From the NCBI GenBank assembly GCA_963807975.1, contig CAWEDV010000005.1, positions 124,001 through 188,000 of the forward strand: a DNA stretch of 64,000 bases, given 5' to 3'. Under the pieces are notes generated by a model. The model was not told the DNA's origin and made no database searches. It was given only the letters and a program-made list of their open reading frames with translations. Origin of the DNA: JAACFF01 sp963807975. Lineage in GTDB: Bacteria; Chloroflexota; Anaerolineae; Promineifilales; Promineifilaceae. The position numbers and the translations under genes are program-made. Of this stretch, positions 1-7,584 are shown piece by piece. Numbering within the stretch: position 1 is the first letter of the stretch; the number at the start of each line of letters is the position of its first letter.

Positions 1-162
1 TCCTTCTATCCAGGCTAGGGCATCGCCGGCTTGACCCTCTTGTGAGTCACGCGCATCACCGACCGCAGTCAAATCCGTGCCATCATCCGCAGCAGGGTTT
101 TGCTCTGCTTCTTCCGGTGGCTCATCTTGCGAGCGCTTGGGTTCTACTTCTTGCTCGTCCAT
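1..162 (-). CDS. Acidic protein of unknown function, N-terminal part (cut by window edge)
   Basis: On the minus strand an open frame starts at ATG 162-160 and stays open for 54 codons to the window edge. A GGAG lies nine bases before this ATG and supports the start; an in-frame ATG at 177 is the alternative. Seventeen of the 54 residues are Asp or Glu, there is no hydrophobic segment, and Pro, Gln and Gly are common, so this part is probably disordered. The last visible residues are DALAWIEG. I recall similar acidic stretches in large Anaerolineae proteins of unknown role, but I cannot name a family. The gene follows the deacetylase-like gene on the same strand with a gap of about 120 bases. 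Confidence 0.6.
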   Translation of the reverse strand, partial: MDEQEVEPKRSQDEPPEEAEQNPAADDGTDLTAVGDARDSQEGQAGDALAWIEG

Positions 163-284
163 ACTTAGCAACTCCATCTGCTAGTTCCGAAAACGGCCGT
201 CACCGTCATTCAGCACAAAGAAAACATCCCACGACAAAGGAATAATCCGGGATTTGGCTTAACAGCTATTATGTGAATTTTCCG

Positions 285-1319
285 TTAAATTGGCAAGTCG
301 CGAATTTGCAGCTGGTGAATCAATTCCCTGACGTTTCGCTCCCCGTCTGGTGCCGGTCCAAATGGATCAAATATCTTATCCTGGCCCAATAACGCCGAAA
401 AGACATTGGCGATCCCATAGGTCAAGACATCATGCTGGTAGCCACCTTCTAGCACAAACAAAATTCTTCCCTGGCAAACCTCTTCAGCCATCTTGATCAA
501 CGTCTGGGCCATGATCGCATATCCGGTCAAGCTCAATCCAGCCATCGCCAAAGGGTCCTGCCAATGTGCATCGAAACCTGCTGATATCAAGATCAGGTCT
601 GGTTGAAAACGACCCACGATCGGTCGTACAAAATCGTTGAGAGCATGCAAATAACCCACATCTCCCACGCCTGGTGGAAATGGGACATTAAGCGTGTAAC
701 CCCGTCCCTGTCGCGTACCCACCTCATGGAAGCCGCCAATTCCCGGGTAGAAATAAGGCGCGAAAAGGTGCATGGACACAAAAAGAACACTATCGTCCTC
801 GAAAAATATCTCTTGTGTGCCATTTCCATGATGGACATCAAAATCAAGAATTAGAACTCGCTCCACACCATGCTCGATCTGCGCCTGCCGCGCTGCAGCA
901 GCCGTATTATTAAACAAACAGAACCCGCTGATGTGATCCGTTTCTGCATGATGGCCCGGAGGACGTATCAGTGCAAATCCATTACGCGCACGGCCCGACA
1001 TAATGGCATCAACCGCCGCACATGTTCCGCCAACGGCCAACCGCGCCAATTCATAGCTGTTTGCCGTAGCATATGTATCCCCTTGGTCTAGAAGACCACC
1101 CCCACGTTCGCTCACCGCCTTTACAAATTCAATCAATCCATCAGTATGCACACGCCGCAGCTGCTCATAGCTCGCGGCAACAGGCCGCAAAGATTTGATA
1201 TCTTCCAAAAGGCCAAATTTCTCCAAAGATGGCAGCAGGTTGGCAATTCGTGCCGCATTCTCCGGATGATGCAGTTTTGTATGCGCCATACCCGGCGCGT
1301 ACACCATTATCGTGCTCAT
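285..1319 (-). CDS. Histone deacetylase family protein (AcuC/acetylpolyamine amidohydrolase-like)
   Basis: A 344-residue zinc amidohydrolase of the histone deacetylase superfamily. Bacterial members remove acetyl groups from protein lysines (AcuC acts on acetyl-CoA synthetase), from polyamines or from small molecules. The catalytic signature is complete: RPPGHHAE with the active-site His pair at 123-124, DFDVHHGNGT with zinc ligands Asp161 and His163, AGFDAH with Asp250, and EGGY with the transition-state Tyr294. The length is normal for a single-domain bacterial member. The ATG at 1319 is preferred over a TTG one codon upstream. An acetyl-CoA synthetase with the acetylatable C-terminal lysine motif is encoded about 6 kb away, so an AcuC-like role is conceivable, but the genes are not adjacent and the substrate is not shown by the sequence. 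Confidence 0.9.
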   Translation of the reverse strand: MSTIMVYAPGMAHTKLHHPENAARIANLLPSLEKFGLLEDIKSLRPVAASYEQLRRVHTDGLIEFVKAVSERGGGLLDQGDTYATANSYELARLAVGGTCAAVDAIMSGRARNGFALIRPPGHHAETDHISGFCLFNNTAAAARQAQIEHGVERVLILDFDVHHGNGTQEIFFEDDSVLFVSMHLFAPYFYPGIGGFHEVGTRQGRGYTLNVPFPPGVGDVGYLHALNDFVRPIVGRFQPDLILISAGFDAHWQDPLAMAGLSLTGYAIMAQTLIKMAEEVCQGRILFVLEGGYQHDVLTYGIANVFSALLGQDKIFDPFGPAPDGERNVRELIHQLQIRDLPI

Positions 1320-1437
1320 CAATTCTTGCTCAAGCCCAGTCTATCCACCAATTGTTAATGCTATCAAAACAGGTGCCTATCGCAAATAAGTATTTTTCCT
1401 GGGCAACTTCACAGTTAGGAAGTGATCTGAAATTGTC

Positions 1438-1457
1438 ATTCCCTCGAAAGCGGGAAT
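1438..1457. repeat. dRS3-like short inverted repeat
   Basis: The sequence is ATTCCC, eight bases, then GGGAAT, preceded by GTC and followed by CCA. It exactly fits the pattern ATTCCC-N8-GGGAAT known as dRS3 in Neisseria; close relatives of this element are scattered in many bacterial genomes. Only one copy is visible here, in non-coding DNA. It is probably a dispersed repeat or the relic of a miniature mobile element. Confidence 0.6.
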
Positions 1458-1565
1458 CCATAATCTTACCAAATGAGACGGATCCTGTCGCAATATGCCC
1501 TCACGAGGGGATCAAAGACATAATAAAACACGGATCTAGAATTGCCACAGTATATTCTCCTGCCG

Positions 1566-1608
1566 AAAATAAAAAGGCGAGAAAGTCTAGCAGCCAGACC
1601 TTCTCGCC
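1566..1608 (-). terminator. Intrinsic terminator of hppA (minus strand)
   Basis: On the minus strand a GC-rich stem (GGCGAGAAGGTCT paired with AGACTTTCTCGCC, one mismatch) closes a six-base loop and is followed by TTTTTATTTT. It lies 24 bases past the pyrophosphatase stop codon, as expected for a Rho-independent terminator. Confidence 0.85.
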
Positions 1609-1631
1609 TACTTCATTCCTAAAACCCGAAA

Positions 1632-3944
1632 CTAACCGCCCAAGAGCATATTCAACAGTCCTTGCCCGCCATCGAAGAAAACGATTAAGCCTGCAAAGAC
1701 GACCGATACCATGGACATCAGCTTAATTAAGATATTCAGCGATGGACCAGACGTATCCTTAAATGGATCGCCAACAGTATCTCCCGTAATGGCCGCTTTA
1801 TGAGCTTCCGAGCCCTTGCCGCCATAATGCCCTTCTTCAATATACTTCTTGGCATTATCCCAGGCACCACCGGCATTGGACATCATCAAAGCCAGCAAGA
1901 AACCAGAAGCAAGGCCACCGGCCAGCAATCCCAACACCCCGGCAACACCAAAAACAATGCCGACAATCACTGGCACGAGAATTGCTATCAACGCTGGGGC
2001 GACCATCTGCTGCTGCGCAGACACAGTACTAATTTCAACACAGCGCGCGTAATCCGGCTTGGAGGTACCGGCCAAAATACCCGGGTCCTGCCGGAATTGG
2101 CGCCGAACTTCCTCTACCATACCGCCAGCTGCCCGACCTACAGCACGCATCGTCATGGCCGAGAAATAAAAGGCAGTCGCCGCTCCCGCGAAAAGACCAA
2201 TGAGCACAGATGGATTGAGCAGCGTAACATTGTAAAATGCCACAAAGTCGATCATAGTCATATCCGCAACCGCAACCATCTCTCCCGCAATTTCTACAAA
2301 CTCGATTCCTTGCAGCTCGCTCAATACCAGCCGCACCTCTTCCAGATAAGCTGCCAGAAGAGCCAATGAAGTCAAAGCGGCTGAGCCAATAGCAAAGCCC
2401 TTACCAATCGCGGCTGTCGTATTGCCCACCGCATCCAGTTGGTCCGTTCGTTCGCGCACCTCGGAGCCCAGCTCCGCCATCTCTGCATTACCGCCCGCGT
2501 TATCGGCGATTGGTCCATAAGCGTCGGTGGCCAAAGTAAAGCCCAATGTTGAAAGCATACCCACTGCGGCGATCCCTACCCCATACAAGCCCATGGGGAT
2601 ATTCGTGGCACCCCCAAGGACGTAGTAGCTTATGGCGATCCCGATGATCACCGCAACTACCGGAATTCCTCCAGACTCCATACCAACGGCCATGCCCTCG
2701 ATAATGGAGGTCGCCGAGCTTGTTTCCGACTGTTCAGCAATGCTTTGTGTCGGACCATATGCATGCGAAGTGTAATATTCCGTTGATTTACCAATGACGA
2801 TTCCCACGATCAAACCTGTCAGAACGGCAACCCATACTGCTATCCAATTGGGAATCCCCAGGACATACAGCAATGGTAAGGAGAGAATAGCAATTCCAAT
2901 CGAGCTGCCATACAAACCGCGGCTTAGAGCCGCCATCAATTGTGATTGGTTGGCATCTTCATCCGCTCGTACCATATAAACAGCGGCAATTGATAGCACC
3001 ACGCCCAGAGCCGCTAACAGGATTGGTGCAGTAATGAACCTTAGTTGCATTTCCATAATGGATACGGCACCGGATAAAGCCGCGCCTGCAGTAGCCACAG
3101 CCGCCACTCCCAGAGCAGATGTCGCCAATATCGAGCCTGCATATGATTCATACAAGTCGGCACCCATTCCCGCCACATCACCAACATTATCGCCAACATT
3201 ATCGGCAATGACAGCCGGATTACGTGGATCGTCTTCGGGGATACCCGCTTCAACCTTACCCACCAAATCAGCGCCAACATCGGCTGCCTTGGTGTAAATA
3301 CCGCCACCTACGCGTGCGAACAAAGCCTGCGTCGATGCGCCCATGCCAAAACTAAGCATCGTGGCCGTGATGATTGGCAGCGGATTTGCCGCCTGGCTGA
3401 TGAAGCTTCCGGGAAATACTGCCGGAATTCCGTAATATAAAATCAAGAACCACAGCGTGATATCCAGCAGTGCAAAACCGACGACGACCATACCCATAAC
3501 CGCGCCTGCACGCAGCGCAATCTGCAGGCCGCCGTTTAAGCTGTGGCTGGCTGCATTAGCCGCCCGAGCCGAGGCATTGGTTGCTGCTTTCATGCCAAAG
3601 AAACCACACAACGCAGAGAAAAACCCGCCAGTCAAAAAGGCGATCGGCACAATTGGATTCTGCAAGCGTAAGAAAGACATGATCAGAAATATGACAAACA
3701 AGACTGCAAAAACGATAGCGACAACTTTATATTGTCGCGACAGATAGGCCATGGCGCCATCACGTACTGCTTGGGCAATCTCGACCATTCGTTCTGTGCC
3801 TTCGCTTTCTTTCATAACCTGGCGATAAAAGTGGCCAGCATAAATTAACGCAATCACTGCAGCAACGAGACCCAACCACCACAAAGCGGGTAAATCCGGT
3901 CGTGTCTGTTCTGCGTTTTGAGCCATGAGAATTGCATTATCCAT
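1632..3944 (-). CDS. hppA: Membrane-bound ion-pumping pyrophosphatase, K+-dependent type
   Basis: A 770-residue integral membrane pyrophosphatase (family usually about 16 transmembrane helices) that couples PPi hydrolysis to H+ or Na+ export. The PPi site is intact: DVGADLVGKVE, then PEDDPRNPAVIADNVGDNVGD, and near the C-terminus NAGGAWDNAKK and GDTVGDPFKDTSGPS. At residue 511 the motif reads GNTTA. In this family Ala here marks K+-dependent enzymes and Lys marks K+-independent ones. A Glu follows the substrate motif in GADLYESY, where Na+-pumping enzymes carry a coupling Glu, so Na+ transport is possible but not proven. The start is set by AAGGAGG upstream of ATG 3944, with a rather long 13-base gap. 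The gene is divergent from a second pyrophosphatase of the other class. Confidence 0.97.
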   Translation of the reverse strand: MDNAILMAQNAEQTRPDLPALWWLGLVAAVIALIYAGHFYRQVMKESEGTERMVEIAQAVRDGAMAYLSRQYKVVAIVFAVLFVIFLIMSFLRLQNPIVPIAFLTGGFFSALCGFFGMKAATNASARAANAASHSLNGGLQIALRAGAVMGMVVVGFALLDITLWFLILYYGIPAVFPGSFISQAANPLPIITATMLSFGMGASTQALFARVGGGIYTKAADVGADLVGKVEAGIPEDDPRNPAVIADNVGDNVGDVAGMGADLYESYAGSILATSALGVAAVATAGAALSGAVSIMEMQLRFITAPILLAALGVVLSIAAVYMVRADEDANQSQLMAALSRGLYGSSIGIAILSLPLLYVLGIPNWIAVWVAVLTGLIVGIVIGKSTEYYTSHAYGPTQSIAEQSETSSATSIIEGMAVGMESGGIPVVAVIIGIAISYYVLGGATNIPMGLYGVGIAAVGMLSTLGFTLATDAYGPIADNAGGNAEMAELGSEVRERTDQLDAVGNTTAAIGKGFAIGSAALTSLALLAAYLEEVRLVLSELQGIEFVEIAGEMVAVADMTMIDFVAFYNVTLLNPSVLIGLFAGAATAFYFSAMTMRAVGRAAGGMVEEVRRQFRQDPGILAGTSKPDYARCVEISTVSAQQQMVAPALIAILVPVIVGIVFGVAGVLGLLAGGLASGFLLALMMSNAGGAWDNAKKYIEEGHYGGKGSEAHKAAITGDTVGDPFKDTSGPSLNILIKLMSMVSVVFAGLIVFFDGGQGLLNMLLGG

Positions 3945-4302
3945 AGATCTTGATGAACCTCCTTAGGGGAGTGAGATATTGTGTTGACTACCCTCCAAAC
4001 ACAAAAATAGACAGGCACGATTTGCCCATCTACGTTGTAAAAGCACCTCGAAATTAGGAGTAGCAAGCCGTTGATTGTAGCGAATGCTATCTGGGCTGTC
4101 AAACGAGAAATCAAGCCACCAGCGACCAGGATTATCATTGTCACAATCAACTACATGACGTTTGTCACTTGACAAGATTTAATGCAGATTTATCCTTGAT
4201 AACATCTTGTTAACAATTTTACAGTTGCTAAAGCTCAGGCTATCAAAGTTTTTCCCACAGAACAATTGCTAGCCCCAGTCAATGGAACAGGAGAATCCCA
4301 CT
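3945..4302. other. Divergent regulatory region between the two pyrophosphatase genes
   Basis: About 350 bases separate the two start codons. The right half holds a good sigma70-like promoter for the plus-strand gene, an exact RTGACNNNTGTCAY palindrome abutting its -35, a degenerate companion at 4131-4144, and the palindrome TTGTTAACAA at 4207-4216, just downstream of the predicted transcription start. I found no clear promoter for the minus-strand gene beyond its strong Shine-Dalgarno sequence. Confidence 0.6.
4131..4216 (+). promoter_or_regulatory. Promoter of the second pyrophosphatase with DosR-like site and TTGTTAACAA
   Basis: The -35 TTGACA (4169-4174) and -10 TATCCT (4191-4196) are 16 bases apart, so transcription should start near 4203. 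ATGACGTTTGTCAC at 4155-4168 fits RTGACNNNTGTCAY exactly, touches the -35 and is centred at about -41.5, a position typical of activators. A companion ATTATCATTGTCAC (4131-4144, two mismatches) lies 24 bases further upstream. The palindrome TTGTTAACAA at 4207-4216 covers about +5 to +14. The promoter elements are seen directly; the link to a regulator is inference. Confidence 0.6.
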
Positions 4303-6639
4303 ATGAGTATACTGAACCTTAGCGCCTTTGAGGTAGCGGCCTTGTGGGCCGTTGTTGGCGTGGCCCTATTAGGCCTCGCCTACGCCATATTTCTGCGTAA
4401 TCAGATCCTTCGTGAAGACAAAGGAACGGAAGAAATGCAGGAAGTATGGGGGGATATACGCGACGGGGCAGATGCCTATTTAACCCGTCAACTGCGTACG
4501 ATTTTACCCTTCATCGCCATCTTGACTGTTATCTTGTTTCTCAGCGTCTACATCGTCCCGCCCAGCCTTGAAGCGCTGGAGCGTTTTGAAGGGATGTCTG
4601 AGGACAGGATTCGCTTGATAATTGGTGTTTCCCGTGCATTAGCTTTCGTCGTTGGCGCTTTCTTTTCCCTTGCCGTTGGACAGCTAGGTATGCGTATGGC
4701 TGTTCAGGGCAACGTGCGCGTGGCTGCCGCTGCTCGCACAAGCTTTAGTGATGCCCTGCGCATAGCCTATCGATCCGGCACCATCACCGGCATGTTAACT
4801 GATGGATTGGGATTACTCGGTGGCACCCTAATCTTCATTCTGTTGGGTATCGCTGCCCCAGATGCCCTCCTAGGATTTGGGTTTGGTGCGACCCTTATCG
4901 CCCTTTTTATGCGTGTTGGCGGCGGCATATTTACCAAAGCCGCTGATGTTGGAGCCGACCTGGTTGGCAAGGTTGAGGAAGACCTTCCGGAAGATGATCC
5001 GCGAAATGCCGCCGTCATTGCCGATCTCGTTGGCGACAATGTTGGTGACTGCGCCGGCATGGCCGCCGATATCTTTGAATCCTACGAAGTTACCATCGTA
5101 TCAGCCCTAATTTTGGGCATCGCCTTATGGGCCTTTACTGGTGACGTGGAATGGATCATTTATCCCCTCTTAGTCCGCGGTATTGGCGTATTGGCCTCAA
5201 TATTTGGCACCTACCTGGTTAAGGGAGACTCGGATGAGCGTGGAGACGCCATGTCCGCTATTTTCCGTGGCTTTCTTACTTCGGCAGCCATTTCCGTGAT
5301 CTTGTTTGGTATTGTCGCCTTTGCTTATATGGGCAACGTAACGGGCGGATGGTGGCGACCTTTCCTCTCTACTGCTGTCGGCGTCGGTTTGGCTATTGTC
5401 ATAGACCGGTTAACAGATTATTTTACCGGCACCCACGGTCGTCCTGTTGCTGAAATCAGGGAAAACGCCGATGCTGGACCGGCGACCACAATTCTTGCCG
5501 GCATCGCCGAAGGGTATGAGTCCGGTGTTTGGAATGCTGTGGTTATCGCCGGCACCATTGGCGCTGCCATACTAATTTACATGAATATGCCCGTCAATGA
5601 CTTCGTTGCCGCGGGCACCGCCCCTTCAGCAGCCTTCGCCCAGGTTACGTTCGTACTTTATGGCATAGCCATGACTGGTATCGGCATGCTTACCCTGACC
5701 GGAAACAATGTGGCCATGGATTCTTTTGGTCCCATTGCCGACAACGCCAATGGTATCGGCGAAATGGTTGGCCTCGATGAAGACGCCCGCCAAATCATGG
5801 CCGATCTGGATTCTGTGGGCAACACAACCAAGGCTATCACCAAAGGCATCGCCATCGGTTCCGCGGTGATTGCCTCTGTATCCCTATTTGGGGCTTTTAT
5901 TACCGATGTAACTCGAATTGATCCCGAGGCCCTTGCCTCGGGAATCCGTGTATCTAACCCTACCGTTTTTGTCGGCTTGCTACTGGGTGCTTCTCTACCT
6001 TGGCTTTTCTCATCCTTGGCAATTAAAGCGGTCGGCCGTGCTGCCAGGCAAATGGTAGACGAAGTTCGGCGTCAATTCCGTATCCCGGGCATCCTGGAGG
6101 GAACTGTTAAGCCCGATTACGCCAGAGCCGTGGACATTTCTACAACTGCAGCACAACGCGACTTGATCAACTTGGCCATTTTGGCCGTGGTAACACCCAT
6201 CGTGGTCGGACTCTTATTGCAGGTCGAAGCCTTGGGTGGATTCAATGCCGGGATCATTGCCTCCGGATTGCTGCTGGCCGTCTTCATGTCTACCGCGGGT
6301 GGTGCATGGGACAATGCCAAAAAGACAATTGAAGACGAACCACGGGACATTGAAGCCAATACTGGCAAAGGTTCGGAGCGGCACAAGGCCAGTGTAGTTG
6401 GCGACACGGTAGGAGATCCCCTCAAAGATACGGCTGGACCCGCACTAAACCCGATGATTAAGGTAGTCAATCTGGTCAGTCTCATTATGGCCCCGATTAT
6501 CGTCCGTTACAGCGGTATCAGCATTGCCTCTGCCATAGTAATCGTGATTTTGATCGCGTTGCTTTGGCTGGCCATTAGCCGATCCAAGCGCCCCATACCC
6601 GCTGTAACCGATCCGGCTAATGTCACTGTCCAAACCTAA
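4303..6639 (+). CDS. hppA: Membrane-bound proton-pumping pyrophosphatase, K+-independent type
   Basis: A 778-residue membrane pyrophosphatase, about 16 helices by family. PPi-binding motifs are present: DVGADLVGKVEEDLPEDDPR, VGDNVGDCAGMAADIFESYE, TAGGAWDNAKK and GDTVGDPLKDTAGPALNPM. At residue 510 the motif is GNTTK. The Lys substitutes for bound K+, which marks the K+-independent class; all characterised members of that class pump H+. ATG 4303 is chosen because AGGAG (4289-4293) precedes it by nine bases; the ATG at 4282 lies upstream of that site and has none of its own. The promoter carries a DosR-like palindrome. The genome thus has two pyrophosphatases of different class and probably different regulation, able to use PPi from acetyl-CoA synthetase, biosynthesis or pyruvate phosphate dikinase. 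Confidence 0.97.
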   Translation: MSILNLSAFEVAALWAVVGVALLGLAYAIFLRNQILREDKGTEEMQEVWGDIRDGADAYLTRQLRTILPFIAILTVILFLSVYIVPPSLEALERFEGMSEDRIRLIIGVSRALAFVVGAFFSLAVGQLGMRMAVQGNVRVAAAARTSFSDALRIAYRSGTITGMLTDGLGLLGGTLIFILLGIAAPDALLGFGFGATLIALFMRVGGGIFTKAADVGADLVGKVEEDLPEDDPRNAAVIADLVGDNVGDCAGMAADIFESYEVTIVSALILGIALWAFTGDVEWIIYPLLVRGIGVLASIFGTYLVKGDSDERGDAMSAIFRGFLTSAAISVILFGIVAFAYMGNVTGGWWRPFLSTAVGVGLAIVIDRLTDYFTGTHGRPVAEIRENADAGPATTILAGIAEGYESGVWNAVVIAGTIGAAILIYMNMPVNDFVAAGTAPSAAFAQVTFVLYGIAMTGIGMLTLTGNNVAMDSFGPIADNANGIGEMVGLDEDARQIMADLDSVGNTTKAITKGIAIGSAVIASVSLFGAFITDVTRIDPEALASGIRVSNPTVFVGLLLGASLPWLFSSLAIKAVGRAARQMVDEVRRQFRIPGILEGTVKPDYARAVDISTTAAQRDLINLAILAVVTPIVVGLLLQVEALGGFNAGIIASGLLLAVFMSTAGGAWDNAKKTIEDEPRDIEANTGKGSERHKASVVGDTVGDPLKDTAGPALNPMIKVVNLVSLIMAPIIVRYSGISIASAIVIVILIALLWLAISRSKRPIPAVTDPANVTVQT

Positions 6640-6666
6640 TACGCTGGCGCAATCTATCCAATACAG

Positions 6667-6692
6667 AAAAGGCAGACTTTGGGCTGCTTTTT
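6667..6692 (+). terminator. Putative intrinsic terminator after the second pyrophosphatase
   Basis: AAAAGGCAG pairs with CTGCTTTTT (one G-U pair) around an eight-base loop, and the T-rich arm serves as the tract. It lies 28 bases past the stop codon. The stem is short, so termination may be partial. Confidence 0.5.
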
Positions 6693-6760
6693 CTATGTTT
6701 GCCAGAATTGCCGCGACAGGCGAAAATAGCCCCCTGTTAAATTCAATCAAGGAAATTGCG

Positions 6761-7525
6761 ATGACCGTACACTTGTATCTATCTCTCATCCCCGAGGCTC
6801 TAATCGCCTCTATGCTTCCTCCGGAAGAATTTGCCGTCTACTATACCGTCGGCTATAGCAAAAAAATGCGCGGCCAAGCCATGTTTATCGAGCTCGATCC
6901 TGATTTCAGACATGAGTTCTTCGCCATAGACGAAGGAATTGCTCGCTGTGTACCGCACGATGATGGATCACCAAAACGTTCCGTCTACATTGCGACCTAC
7001 CGCGTTTTGGAGCATATTCCCCTAAGCAATGTCGACACCCTCTATCTGGTCACCCGTTTTGGAGAAGCCCTACCCCTGAAACGCAGCGAAGACTATCCCT
7101 CCAAGGAGGAAGGTCTCTACATGTATCAGGAGATCGCGCCCAAGTACCCCCTGGTCGTTTCTGCACTTCCACCGCTCAAGATGTATCAGTTCTTAACCCA
7201 GGATTCGGCGAGTATGATTCACCTGCCTGCAGTCTGTTTTGTCGAACTTCGCCTAGGAGAATTGGCCGAAGATCCCGAATTTGGCAAGGTGAAAGACCTT
7301 CCTTATGAGGGCATCCATCGCTTGCGTGAGTGCTTGTTGGAGCTAGAAACAAAACCCATCAACACAAAAATGGTTGACCGCGTGCATACAACCGAATACC
7401 CCTATCGAATGATCGATAGCGGCATTTACATTGGCAATACGGAAGAATTGGCTTACTTCCCCCTGCCGCCACGAGAGGATCTTCGTAACGAATACTATCG
7501 CTGGTGGCGTTCAGCTAACAGCTAA
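6761..7525 (+). CDS. Conserved-looking protein of unknown function
   Basis: A 254-residue soluble protein that I do not recognise. The frame is open further upstream, but ATG 6761 has AAGGA just before it and the upstream extension overlaps the putative terminator of the preceding gene. The composition is ordinary, with many Tyr, Pro, Leu and Glu residues, no signal peptide, no transmembrane helix and no known catalytic motif. Visible features are a repeated aromatic pattern (EYPYRM, NEYYRWW at the end) and a predicted mix of strands and helices. It stands alone between two terminators and is followed by a strong one, so it is probably a real monocistronic gene. Function unknown. Confidence 0.7.
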   Translation: MTVHLYLSLIPEALIASMLPPEEFAVYYTVGYSKKMRGQAMFIELDPDFRHEFFAIDEGIARCVPHDDGSPKRSVYIATYRVLEHIPLSNVDTLYLVTRFGEALPLKRSEDYPSKEEGLYMYQEIAPKYPLVVSALPPLKMYQFLTQDSASMIHLPAVCFVELRLGELAEDPEFGKVKDLPYEGIHRLRECLLELETKPINTKMVDRVHTTEYPYRMIDSGIYIGNTEELAYFPLPPREDLRNEYYRWWRSANS

Positions 7526-7553
7526 TAAAAACTTCTATTCTGATAATTCAGAA

Positions 7554-7582
7554 GGGGCAGGCGTGTGGCCTGCCCCTTTTTT
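7554..7582 (+). terminator. Strong intrinsic terminator
   Basis: A perfect nine-base-pair stem GGGGCAGGC / GCCTGCCCC closes a five-base loop and is followed by six T. It ends the unknown gene at 7525. The tail-to-tail acetyl-CoA synthetase gene stops just beyond, and the same stem may also slow transcription coming from that side. A second small hairpin (TTCTGA-N4-TCAGAA) lies just to the left. Confidence 0.92.
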
Positions 7583-7584
7583 GA

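Larger units (their letters stand above)
1320..1631. other. Intergenic region between the deacetylase-like gene and hppA
   Basis: About 310 bases without a credible gene. It holds a short dRS3-like inverted repeat at 1438-1457 and the hppA terminator at 1566-1608. No convincing promoter for the deacetylase-like gene was recognised. An open frame on the plus strand here overlaps the end of hppA and has no coding character that I can support. Confidence 0.6.

Noticed and set aside
42..245. Plus-strand open frame of 67 codons at the left edge
   Set aside because: It lies opposite the better supported acidic gene on the minus strand, is His/Pro-rich and has no ribosome site.
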